From positions 1 through 64,000 of the forward strand of contig DASUSI010000053.1 in assembly GCA_036375165.1 (NCBI GenBank): a stretch of DNA of 64,000 bases. Direction: 5' to 3'. The DNA is from WHSM01 sp036375165. GTDB lineage: Bacteria > Actinomycetota > Actinomycetes > Mycobacteriales > Micromonosporaceae. The notes beneath the pieces were generated by a model. That model was given only the letters and a program-made list of their open reading frames with translations. It was not told the DNA's origin and searched no databases. Positions 34,039 through 41,964 of the stretch are shown here, piece after piece. The number at the start of each line of letters is the position of its first letter. Position 1 is the stretch's first letter. A program made the translations under genes and the position numbers.

Positions 34039-35283
34039 ATGGCTGTACAAGGTGACACGCTCTCGCTCCCGCAGGCCCGGCGGATCGCGCTGGCGGCGCA
34101 GGGGTTCGCCGACCCGCCACCGCGGGGTGCCCCAGGTGCCCGGCACCTGCGCCGGGTGCTCGACCGGCTCAACGTGTTGCAGGTGGACTCGGTCAACGTC
34201 GTGGTGCGGGCGCACTACATGCCCGCGTTCAGCCGGCTCGGCGACTATCCGGTGAGCGCGCTGGACCGGCTCTCCGGCCGGACCCCCCGGCAGCTGTTCG
34301 AGTACTGGGGCCACGAGGCGTCGCTGCTGCCGGTACGGCTGCAGCCGCACCTGAGGTGGCGGATGGCGCTGGGCCACCAGTGGGGCATCGGAAGGTGGGC
34401 GAGCCAGCGGCCGGAGTTCCTGCGGTGGGTGCTCGACGAGGTACGGGACAAGGGGCCGCTCACCGCACGCGAGATCGAACACGACGCTCCCCGCAGCAAG
34501 GACCACTGGGGCTGGAACTGGAGTGAGGTCAAGAAGGCGCTGGAGTGTCTGTTCTGGGAGGGCAGGGTCACCGCGGCGCGGCGTAACGGCAGCTTCGAGC
34601 GGGTGTATGACCTGCCGGAGCGGGTGCTGCCCGCCGACGTGGTGAACGCGCCGACCCCGGAACGGGCGGACGCCCACCGGGAGTTGGTCCGTACCGCGGC
34701 CCGGGCGCTCGGTGTGGCCACCGAGACCGACTTGCGCGACTACTACCGGCTCGGGCTGGCCGAGACCCGTACCGCCGTCTCCGAGCTGGTTGAGGCCAAG
34801 GAACTGTCCGCGGTGACGGTGTCGGGATGGCGGCAGCGGGCGTACCTGTACGCGGCGGCCCGGGTCCCGAGGCGGACCGACACCGCGGCCCTGATCAGCC
34901 CGTTCGACCCGCTGATCTGGGAACGCGCGCGCACCGAACGGCTGTTCGACTTCCGGTACCGGATCGAGATCTACGTGCCGGCTGCCAAGCGGGTGCACGG
35001 CTACTACGTGCTGCCCTTCCTGCTAGGGGACCGACTGGTCGCCAGGGTGGACCTGAAAGCCGACCGCAAGGCGGGTGTGTTGCGGGTTCCGGCGGCGTGG
35101 GCGGAGCCGGACGCGCCGGCCGGGCCTACCGCGGAACGGTTGTCCGGAGAACTGCACCGGCTCGCGGCCTGGCTGGGGTTGGACATGGTGGCCGATCCGG
35201 AGCGCGGTGACCTGGCGGTCCCGTTGCGGGGCGCGCTGCGGCGAACGGACCAGCCGAGCGGCGGCGTGGTCGGTGTACCGTGA
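34039..35283 (+). CDS. AlkX/YcaQ-like DNA glycosylase (AlkZ family, winged-helix protein)
   Basis: A 414-residue protein of the HTH_42 (pfam06224) family: tandem winged-helix domains, with the catalytic QxD loop in LQVDSVNVV near residue 50. The AlkZ branch has QxQ and unhooks crosslinks; the AlkX/YcaQ branch has QxD and handles crosslinks and abasic damage. QVD places this protein in the second branch. Other family features are FEYWGHEASLLPV, LISPFDPLIWERART and GYYVLPFLLGDRLVARVDLKADR. DUF2752 follows after 4 bp, which seems unrelated. Confidence 0.88.
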   Translation: MAVQGDTLSLPQARRIALAAQGFADPPPRGAPGARHLRRVLDRLNVLQVDSVNVVVRAHYMPAFSRLGDYPVSALDRLSGRTPRQLFEYWGHEASLLPVRLQPHLRWRMALGHQWGIGRWASQRPEFLRWVLDEVRDKGPLTAREIEHDAPRSKDHWGWNWSEVKKALECLFWEGRVTAARRNGSFERVYDLPERVLPADVVNAPTPERADAHRELVRTAARALGVATETDLRDYYRLGLAETRTAVSELVEAKELSAVTVSGWRQRAYLYAAARVPRRTDTAALISPFDPLIWERARTERLFDFRYRIEIYVPAAKRVHGYYVLPFLLGDRLVARVDLKADRKAGVLRVPAAWAEPDAPAGPTAERLSGELHRLAAWLGLDMVADPERGDLAVPLRGALRRTDQPSGGVVGVP

Positions 35284-35287
35284 TCGC

Positions 35288-35824
35288 ATGGCGCTGCTGA
35301 CTGAGACTCCGCCCACGCACCAGCCCCAGCCGCCGCCGGCTTCCGGCGTGCACCACCACTCCGCGATCCAGGTGACCGGCAAGCCCCGTCTCGGTCAGCG
35401 GATGGAGCGCATGTGGACCCACCCAGCGTGGTTCGCGCCGCTGGCCGTGCTGGTGTGTTTCGCGGGGTTCAGTGGCCTGATGCTCGCCAGCGACCCCACC
35501 GACGGCAGGCCGGACGCTTTTGGCGGGTGCGCGCTGAAGGCTCTTACCGGATTCGACTGCCCGGGCTGCGGCGGCACCCGCGCGTTCTGGTACCTGGTCC
35601 ACGGCAACCTGCCGGAGGCCGCCCGGCACCACGTGGTCGCCGTGTTCGCCGCACCGTTCCTGGTCTACCTCTACCTGAGCTGGGCGGCACAGCGCATGTT
35701 CAACCTGAAACTGCCCCAGTTCCCCCTGCGGCCGGGCATGGTCACCGGGTTCTTCGTGGTCTGGGGTGTGTTCATGGTGGTGCGGAACCTGCCCTGGGCG
35801 CCGTTCACGATGCTGTACGTCTGA
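35288..35824 (+). CDS. DUF2752 membrane protein
   Basis: A 178-residue membrane protein with a Pro/His-rich cytosolic N-terminus, a helix at about 47-66 and three hydrophobic segments further on. The family signature is clear: FDCPGCGGTRAFWYLVHGNLPEAARHH, with CPxCGxTR as the hallmark Cys motif. The function is unknown; the two Cys and following Arg suggest a redox or metal site. ATG 35288 starts 4 bp after the AlkX stop. Confidence 0.85.
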   Translation: MALLTETPPTHQPQPPPASGVHHHSAIQVTGKPRLGQRMERMWTHPAWFAPLAVLVCFAGFSGLMLASDPTDGRPDAFGGCALKALTGFDCPGCGGTRAFWYLVHGNLPEAARHHVVAVFAAPFLVYLYLSWAAQRMFNLKLPQFPLRPGMVTGFFVVWGVFMVVRNLPWAPFTMLYV

Positions 35825-36198
35825 CCCGGGTCATTCTCCCGGTCACACGTGCCCGACCATCGCACCCCCGCGCGGTCCGCGGATCCGGAAGGATAGGATC
35901 CTCGGCCAACGCGTCGAATCAGACGAAACATCGAATTCGACACGGTTGAAACCGTGGTACCACGGCTGCGTGATTTTCCGGGGAGCCGGCTGTGGCGATG
36001 TCACGGCTCCCGTTGATCCGAGGCAGGTGGCGCGGTGGCGAACCGGACTTGTAACATCCGCGCCACCAATGTTTTCAACCCGGCGGCTCGTGCGCGCAGC
36101 GGCGGCGTGTGCCGGTGGAGGGTTTACGGAATGAGCGGAACACCGCCCACGCCCGGCGGGTCGGCTGGGCAGGGCTGGACACGTGAGGACCGGGCAGC
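35825..36198. other. Intergenic region upstream of the ABC/transferase operon
   Basis: This 374-bp stretch has no convincing gene. It contains a perfect 14-bp palindrome CCGTGGTACCACGG (35952-35965), an 8-bp inverted repeat GGGAGCCG/CGGCTCCC with a 15-nt loop (35981-36011) and a locally less GC-rich part at 35920-35950 (ATCGAATTCGAC). It is probably a promoter/operator region, with a 27-codon leader frame at its end (36131-36214). No -35/-10 pair could be set with confidence. Confidence 0.5.
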
Positions 36199-36214
36199 GT
36201 GGCGAACACGGTGA
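36131..36214 (+). CDS. Possible 27-residue leader peptide
   Basis: ATG 36131 lies 8 nt after GGAGGG and reads 27 codons, rich in Gly, Pro, Arg and Thr, ending at TGA 36212-36214, inside the start of the ABC permease. The permease start itself (GTG 36199) has only a weak ribosome site. The overlap suggests translational coupling, but a chance frame cannot be excluded. Confidence 0.35.
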   Translation: MSGTPPTPGGSAGQGWTREDRAAWRTR

Positions 36215-37050
36215 CGACCCCGGAGGGCGTGCAGCCCTCCCGGAACACAGCGGCACGTGTCCATGACGTGTGGCGGCACCGGGGGACCCTCCGGCTCTTG
36301 GTGCAGCGGGATCTCACCATCAAGTACCAGCAGTCGGTACTCGGCTACTTCTGGTCGCTGCTGGAGCCGATGGCGATGGCGGGGGTCTACTGGTTCGTGT
36401 TCGGTGTGCTGTACGGCACCCGGGTGGGACCGGACAACAGCTCGTACCCCTTGTTCCTGGTGTCAGGGCTGTTCGCGTGGCTGTGGGTGAACTCGACGAT
36501 CGGTGAGGCGACCAAGGCGCTCACCTCGCAGGCGCAGATCATCAAGACCATCCGGCTGCCCCGCGAGGTGTACCCGATCGGCCGGGTGCTGGCCCGGTTC
36601 GCCGAGTACCTCGCTGGTCTGCCGGTGATCGCCCTGTTCGTGGCGCTCTACGACGGGCACGTTGGCTGGTCGTTGCTCGCGTTGCCGCTGGCGCTGATCC
36701 TGCAGGCTGCGTTCCTGCTCGGGTTCGCGCTGCTGGTGGCGCCGCTGAATGTGATGATGCGGGACATCGAGCGGATCTCGCGGCTGTTGCAACGGGTACT
36801 GTTCTACGCGGCACCGGTGATTTACCCGCTGAGCCTGGTGGACGACTCAGACCTGCCCGGCTGGGTGAAGACGGTGTACCACGCCAACCCGCTGGTCGGT
36901 GTGTTCCAGTTGCACCACGCCGCGTGGTACCCGTCGGAGTTTCCGTCGCCCACCCTGCTGGCCACGTCGGCGGTCGGGTGTCTCGCACTGCTGGTTCTGG
37001 GTTGGTGGTCGTTCCGGCGGCTCGAGCCGGCCGTGCTGAAGGAGCTGTAG
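36199..37050 (+). CDS. Polysaccharide/teichoic-acid-type ABC transporter permease
   Basis: A 283-residue ABC-2 permease of the TagG/Wzm/RfbA type: cytosolic N-terminus, DLTIKYQQSVLGYFWSLLEPMAMAGVYWFVFGVL, six helices in all, and LLQRVLFYAAPVIYPLS with the pre-TM5 signature. The C-terminal FRRLEPAVLKEL is standard. It pairs with the ATPase that begins directly after its stop. Exporters of this group move lipid-linked glycopolymers. GTG 36199 is the longest sensible start; GTG 36211 is also in frame. Confidence 0.92.
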   Translation: MANTVTTPEGVQPSRNTAARVHDVWRHRGTLRLLVQRDLTIKYQQSVLGYFWSLLEPMAMAGVYWFVFGVLYGTRVGPDNSSYPLFLVSGLFAWLWVNSTIGEATKALTSQAQIIKTIRLPREVYPIGRVLARFAEYLAGLPVIALFVALYDGHVGWSLLALPLALILQAAFLLGFALLVAPLNVMMRDIERISRLLQRVLFYAAPVIYPLSLVDDSDLPGWVKTVYHANPLVGVFQLHHAAWYPSEFPSPTLLATSAVGCLALLVLGWWSFRRLEPAVLKEL

Positions 37051-37791
37051 ATGGCGCAGCCGGTGATCGAGGCGCGTGGCCTGGGGATCAAGTTCGTGAA
37101 GCAGCGGCGCCGCAAGTTGCGCTTGCGGGAGCTGGTCATCCACCTGGGCCGTCGGGCACCAGGCAAGGACGAGTTCTGGGCGCTGCGGGAGATCTCTTTC
37201 CAGATCCACCCTGGCGAGGCGGTGGGGGTGATCGGCCGCAACGGCAGCGGTAAGAGCACCCTGCTGCGGCTGATCGCCGGTGTCATGACGCCGGACGAGG
37301 GTGACGTCGTGTGCCACCAGCTGGTGGCGCCGTTGCTCCAGGTCGGTGCGGGGTTCTCTGGAGACCTCACCGGTCGGGAGAATGTCCAGTTGGTCGGCGC
37401 GCTCTACGGGCTGCACCCGGCCCAGTTGAAGCAGAAACTGCCTCAGATCATCGACTTCGCCGAGATCGGCGACTTTATCGACATGCCGGTGCGACACTAC
37501 TCCTCGGGCATGAAGGTACGCTTGGGTTTCGCGATCACCGCCCAGCTGCACCACCCGGTGCTGTTGGTTGACGAGGCCCTCGCGGTGGGGGACAAAGACT
37601 TCCGGGCCAAGTGCTACCGGGAGATGGAGCGGATGCGCTCGGAGGGCAGGACCCTGGTGCTGGTCTCCCACCGGGAATCCGATCTCACCCGGTTCTGTAC
37701 CCGCGGTCTCTACCTGGAGAAGGGTCGGCTGGTGGTCGACGGCACACTCGATGAGGCGCTCGGCACGTACCAGCAGGGGGCGCGCACGTGA
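37051..37791 (+). CDS. Polysaccharide/teichoic-acid-type ABC transporter ATP-binding protein
   Basis: A 246-residue TagH/Wzt-like ATPase: Walker A GRNGSGKST, a Q-loop region VVAPLLQVGAGF, the signature HYSSGMKVRLGFA (atypical SSGM), Walker B VLLVDEALAVGD and a switch His in LVSHRESD. There is no C-terminal carbohydrate-binding extension, so substrate selection is probably by the lipid-linked end. The ATG follows the permease stop directly; the stop overlaps the transferase GTG by 4 nt. Confidence 0.92.
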   Translation: MAQPVIEARGLGIKFVKQRRRKLRLRELVIHLGRRAPGKDEFWALREISFQIHPGEAVGVIGRNGSGKSTLLRLIAGVMTPDEGDVVCHQLVAPLLQVGAGFSGDLTGRENVQLVGALYGLHPAQLKQKLPQIIDFAEIGDFIDMPVRHYSSGMKVRLGFAITAQLHHPVLLVDEALAVGDKDFRAKCYREMERMRSEGRTLVLVSHRESDLTRFCTRGLYLEKGRLVVDGTLDEALGTYQQGART

Positions 37792-39896
37792 CCTGTGCCG
37801 TGCTGTTCGCCACCGCGGGGGCCGCCGATTTGGCGGGGGCGTCCGGCACATCGGCCGCGCTGCTGCCGCTGGGTGACCGGACCGTACTGGCGCGATTGTC
37901 GGCGCAGTTGCGGTCATTCGGCCTGGAACGGGTTATCGTGCTCGCCCGCCCCGGTGACGCCGGGGCGTTGCGCGCCGCCGGTTTCGAGGTCGTCGAGTGT
38001 CGGGACGTCCGCGATGAGCTTCGCGCGGTGGCGCGGGTCGCCCGTACGGCACCGGACCGCCTGGTGCTCTGCGCGGCCGACCTGGTGGCGGCGGACAGCG
38101 TGGTCAAAGCGCTGATCGGAAGCGCCACACATCGCGACACAGCCCTGGTCGGCCGGTTGGTCGACGGTGGCGGACCGTACCCGGAACTGGTCGCCCAGCG
38201 GGGTCGGCTGGTTCGGGTCGGATCCGGGCCGGCCCCCGTGAACGCGACGTTCCGAGGCCTGCTGGTCGCTGATGGCCGGCGTACCGTCGCCTCGGTCGAG
38301 GTGGCGCTCGCCGAGGCCACCGAGGGCCCGGATCCGGGCTGCGACGCGCTCACCGTCCTGCTCACAACGCTGGTCGACGGTGACCATCCGGTGGCCGCGC
38401 ACCGGTTACCCGGCCTGGCGTACGGCCGGGTGAGCGACGCGGAGTCGGCGGCGGACCTGCTGTCCGAATTGGAAAGCGTTGATGAGGACGAGGTACGGCT
38501 GCGCCTGGCGGTCAAGCGCCAGGACGACCTGTTCGCCACCTACGCGGTGAGTAGCTACTCGCCGTACCTGGTGCGTTGGGCGGCGCGATCTGGCCTGACC
38601 CCGACCATGGTCACCTGGATCTCGGTACTCGTGGCGCTGCTGGCATCCGGGGCACTGGCACACGGGGGCCGGCCGTTCCTGATTCTCGGTGCCGTCGGGC
38701 TCTACGTCAGCTTCGTGCTGGACTGTGTGGACGGCCAACTCGCCCGGTACCTGCATCGCTACAGCCGCTTCGGTGGCTGGCTCGACACCATCGCCGACCG
38801 CGGCAAGGAGTACCTGGCGTACGCCGCGCTGGCGGTCGGCGCGGCTCGTTCCGGTGTCGGGGACGTATGGCCGCTCGCGATCGCCGCGATGGTGTTGCTG
38901 ACCGTCCGGCACATGACCGACTCCTGGTACGGCACGTTGCAGGACGAGGCGGCGGCCAGGCGCAGTCGGGAGCAGTCGGCGGTGCCCCAGGGTCTGACGC
39001 TGCGACTCGGTGCCGTGTTGGGTGAGGTGTCGGACCGGGTGCAGTCCAGCCGCGCCTCGCTGATGTACTGGCTGAAGCGGACGGTCCCGCTGCCGATCGG
39101 GGAACGTTGGATGCTGATCGGCATCGTGACGGCGGTGTTCGACGCCCGGGTGGCACTGATCGCGTTGCTGTCCTGGGGCGGGCTCGCGGCGGCGTACACG
39201 CTCACCGGGCGGGTACTGCGCAGCCGAGCGGTACGGATGCCTGTGATGGCAACCGTGAGCCGCCCCCTGCACCGTGACGACGGCGTTCTGGCCACGCTGC
39301 TGGGGGGTCTCGGTCGGGGCGTGGTGCCGCCGCTGGCCGCATCGGTCCTGCCGGCCCTGGTGGTGCTGCTGGTGGTGGTACCCGGCCCGTGGCGGGATCT
39401 GGCACCCGTCGACTTCCTCGTGGTGACGTACCTGGCTGTCGGAGCCGCGGCCCTGGCCGCCGCTCACCCGCACCGCGATCCGTTGCACTGGCTGGTCCCG
39501 GCGGCTCTGCGGGCCAGCGAGGCCGCGGTCGTGTTATTGGTCGGCTGGTACGCCGCGGTGCCAGCACCGCTGGTGTTCGCGCTGCTCGCGGTGCTGGCGG
39601 TCTACTACTACGACCTGACAGCCCGCCTGGAACGGCGTGGCTCACCGATGGCTTGGCGGGCCTTTGGGCTGGGTTGGGACGGTCGGCTGGCGGTGCTCGG
39701 CATCGCGGTGCTGTCCGGGCTGGCCGCGGAGGGCATCGCGGCGCTGACCGCGTACCTCGCGGTGATCTTCGTCGGCGGTGCGCTGCTCGGGGCCGTGCTG
39801 CCGCCGGAGCGTCGGATCGCGCCTGCCGAGCCGCTGGAGCCCGTGGTCGCGGTGGTGCAGCCGGTGCCCGCGGACCCCCGCGCCCCGGTTGCCTGA
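37788..39896 (+). CDS. Fused nucleotidyltransferase-like / CDP-alcohol phosphatidyltransferase / DUF5941 protein
   Basis: A 702-residue fusion. Residues 1-220 have the fold pattern of sugar nucleotidyltransferases (AVLFATAG, LLPLGDRTVLARLSAQL, VLCAADLVAADSV), but the GxGxR loop and the lysine of active enzymes are not clear. Residues about 255-440 hold a CDP-alcohol phosphotransferase with DG-x2-AR-x8-G-x3-D-x3-D (DGQLARYLHRYSRFGGWLDTIAD). The C-terminal 450-680 is a polytopic DUF5941 region. The architecture recalls bifunctional IPCT/DIPPS enzymes that make CDP-inositol and couple it; here the product is unknown. The ABC exporter genes upstream suggest a phosphodiester-linked surface polymer or lipid. 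Confidence 0.85.
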   Translation: MTCAVLFATAGAADLAGASGTSAALLPLGDRTVLARLSAQLRSFGLERVIVLARPGDAGALRAAGFEVVECRDVRDELRAVARVARTAPDRLVLCAADLVAADSVVKALIGSATHRDTALVGRLVDGGGPYPELVAQRGRLVRVGSGPAPVNATFRGLLVADGRRTVASVEVALAEATEGPDPGCDALTVLLTTLVDGDHPVAAHRLPGLAYGRVSDAESAADLLSELESVDEDEVRLRLAVKRQDDLFATYAVSSYSPYLVRWAARSGLTPTMVTWISVLVALLASGALAHGGRPFLILGAVGLYVSFVLDCVDGQLARYLHRYSRFGGWLDTIADRGKEYLAYAALAVGAARSGVGDVWPLAIAAMVLLTVRHMTDSWYGTLQDEAAARRSREQSAVPQGLTLRLGAVLGEVSDRVQSSRASLMYWLKRTVPLPIGERWMLIGIVTAVFDARVALIALLSWGGLAAAYTLTGRVLRSRAVRMPVMATVSRPLHRDDGVLATLLGGLGRGVVPPLAASVLPALVVLLVVVPGPWRDLAPVDFLVVTYLAVGAAALAAAHPHRDPLHWLVPAALRASEAAVVLLVGWYAAVPAPLVFALLAVLAVYYYDLTARLERRGSPMAWRAFGLGWDGRLAVLGIAVLSGLAAEGIAALTAYLAVIFVGGALLGAVLPPERRIAPAEPLEPVVAVVQPVPADPRAPVA

Positions 39897-40002
39897 CCGG
39901 GCAGGGTCGGGCCGGATTCCGGACGGGCGCGGCTGCGCTGGTACGCCGTACCGGACGGCGTAGTCTGCGTGGGTCGGTCAACGGTGGGAGGGGCGTGGAC
40001 CA

Positions 40003-40755
40003 GTGCCAGAGATCGTGTCGCCGCAGGTCAGGCTGATCGCGTGGACCCAGTTCCAGACACCCGGGGAGGTTCCCTGGTCCACCGACGCGGAGGGCGGCCA
40101 GGCACTGGCCGAGTTCGCCGGGCGGGCCTGCTACCAGTCCTGGAAGAAGCCGAACCCGGCGACCGCCAGCAACGCGGGGTACCTGCGGCACATCATCGAG
40201 GTGGGTCACCTGTCCGTGCTGGAACACGGCTCGGTGACCTTCTACATCACCGGCATCTCCCGCTCCCTGACCCACGAACTGATCCGGCACCGGCACTTCT
40301 CGTACAGCCAGCTCTCTCAGCGGTACGTGCCGGAGCGGGACGCCGCGATGGTGGCTCCCGACGTGATCGCGTCCGAGCCGGAACTGCTGGACAGATTCCA
40401 GGCCGCCACCGACGCGGCGTTGACCGCGTACAACGAACTGCTGGAGGGCCTGGAAAAGAAGTTCGCCGGTGTGGAGAACGCCACACTGCGACGCAAGCAG
40501 GCCCGCCAAGCGGCCCGCGCGGTCCTGCCCAACGCCACGGAGACCCGGATCGTGGTCACGGGAAACTACCGGGCGTGGCGGCATTTCATCGGGATGCGTG
40601 CCACCGAGCACGCCGACGTCGAGATCCGGGCGCTCGCGGTGGAGTGCCTGCGGCAGTTGCGCGGTGCCGCGCCGAACGTGTTCGCTGACTTCGAGATCTC
40701 CACGTTGGAGGACGGCACCGAGGTCGCCGCCAGCCCGTACGTGCACGAGGGATGA
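40003..40755 (+). CDS. thyX: FAD-dependent thymidylate synthase
   Basis: A 250-residue flavoprotein making dTMP from dUMP with methylene-THF and NADPH. The ThyX motif RHRxxSxxxxSxR is present at 95-107 (RHRHFSYSQLSQR), with GHLSVLEHGSVTFYI before it and NATETRIVVTGNYRAWRHFI after it. It is a normal-length single-domain protein. GTG 40003 has a weak ribosome site. Upstream is a 106-bp gap from the transferase; downstream lies a 275-bp gap with a strong hairpin before dapA. Confidence 0.96.
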   Translation: MPEIVSPQVRLIAWTQFQTPGEVPWSTDAEGGQALAEFAGRACYQSWKKPNPATASNAGYLRHIIEVGHLSVLEHGSVTFYITGISRSLTHELIRHRHFSYSQLSQRYVPERDAAMVAPDVIASEPELLDRFQAATDAALTAYNELLEGLEKKFAGVENATLRRKQARQAARAVLPNATETRIVVTGNYRAWRHFIGMRATEHADVEIRALAVECLRQLRGAAPNVFADFEISTLEDGTEVAASPYVHEG

Positions 40756-40851
40756 CCGGGTCCAGTCTGTCCGGTGGGGCTTTCTGGGCGGCGGCGAGAT
40801 CTTGGAAGGCTTGTGTAACGCGCCAGGGAACGGCCGCGATGGTCGGTACAA

Positions 40852-40897
40852 GAGTCCCGTGACGTTTCGGACCCCCGACCGGCGCGTCACGGGACTC
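40852..40897 (+). terminator. 13-bp hairpin between thyX and dapA
   Basis: A perfect 13-bp stem (GAGTCCCGTGACG and its complement) with a 20-nt loop that itself contains TCGG/CCGA. There is no T-run after it. It may terminate thyX transcripts or act as an RNA switch before dapA. The rest of 40756-41030 shows no gene. Confidence 0.6.
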
Positions 40898-41030
40898 GTC
40901 CGTTTCGTGGCGCTGTCGCAGAACTGGGGCGTCCCGGAGTCGACCGTCGTGCCCGGTCGTCCGGGTCGGGCAGGTCACGAGTCGCGACAGTCCGGGGAGG
41001 ATGTCCGGGCATTCCGCTAGGTTGGTTGCC

Positions 41031-41927
41031 ATGACGGACGACCCCCGGCGGCCCTTCGGTCGGTTGTTGACCGCGATGGTGACCCCGTTCACCGCGGATC
41101 GCGCCCTCGACATCGCAGGCGCACAGCGGCTGGCCAGCTATCTGGTCGACGAGCAGGCCAATGACGCCCTGGTGATCAGCGGAACCACCGGTGAGTCTCC
41201 CACCACCAGCGACGCCGAGAAGGAGATGCTGTTGCGTGCGGTGGTGGAAGCAGTCGGCGACCGCGCCAAAGTCGTCGCCGGTGTGGGCACCTACAACACC
41301 GCGCACACCGTCGAGTTGGCCCGCGCCGCCGAGAAGGCGGGCGCGAACGGCCTGCTCGTGGTCACCCCGTTTTACAACAAGCCGCCCCAGGCCGGTCTGC
41401 TGGTGCACTTCACCACGGTCGCGGACGCCACCGGCCTGCCGATGCTGGTGTACGACATCCCGGCCCGCACCGGGACCGCGGTGCACTCGGACACCATGTG
41501 CCGGCTCGCCAGGCATCCCCGAATCGTCGGGGTGAAGGACGCCAAGGGCGATATCACCGCCACCTCGTGGGTGCTGCGGCGTACCGACCTCGCCTACTAC
41601 TCCGGGGAGGACTCGGCCACCCTGCCGATCCTGTCCGTCGGCGGCATCGGCGTGGTCGGGACTTCCACGCACCTGACCGGGGTTCCCACGAAACAGATGA
41701 TCGAGGCGTACGAACGCTGCGAGCTGGACGAGGCGTTGCGCCTGCACCGGGCGCTGCTGCCGCTCTACACCGGGATCTTCCGTACTCAGGGCACGATCCT
41801 GGTGAAGGCGGCGATGAAGCTGCGCGGCCTGCCCGCTGGCCCGGTACGCCCACCGTTGGTTGACGCGACCGAGGAGGAGATCGCACAGTTGCGTACCGAC
41901 TGCGCTGACGCGGGGATCGACCTGTGA
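41031..41927 (+). CDS. dapA: 4-hydroxy-tetrahydrodipicolinate synthase
   Basis: A 298-residue class I aldolase condensing pyruvate and aspartate semialdehyde. The Schiff-base Lys169 lies in GVKDAKGD, the Tyr141 in VYDIPART, and GTTGE at 51-55 binds the carboxylate. Length and motifs are normal. ATG 41031 directly follows GTTGGTTGCC. The RNase J gene follows after 37 bp, a conserved actinobacterial pair. Confidence 0.96.
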   Translation: MTDDPRRPFGRLLTAMVTPFTADRALDIAGAQRLASYLVDEQANDALVISGTTGESPTTSDAEKEMLLRAVVEAVGDRAKVVAGVGTYNTAHTVELARAAEKAGANGLLVVTPFYNKPPQAGLLVHFTTVADATGLPMLVYDIPARTGTAVHSDTMCRLARHPRIVGVKDAKGDITATSWVLRRTDLAYYSGEDSATLPILSVGGIGVVGTSTHLTGVPTKQMIEAYERCELDEALRLHRALLPLYTGIFRTQGTILVKAAMKLRGLPAGPVRPPLVDATEEEIAQLRTDCADAGIDL

Positions 41928-41964
41928 CGGCCCCAGGAAACCGGGTTTCCTGCGGGGACCTGGC

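Noticed and set aside
33250..34998. Minus-strand frame of 582 codons across the AlkX gene and the GNAT region
   Set aside because: It overlaps the clear AlkX gene and both GNAT frames; no motif is present and the composition is Arg/Pro-rich.
35822..35833. Palindrome TGACCCGGGTCA at the DUF2752 stop as a terminator
   Set aside because: It has no loop and no T-run, so it cannot form a normal hairpin terminator.
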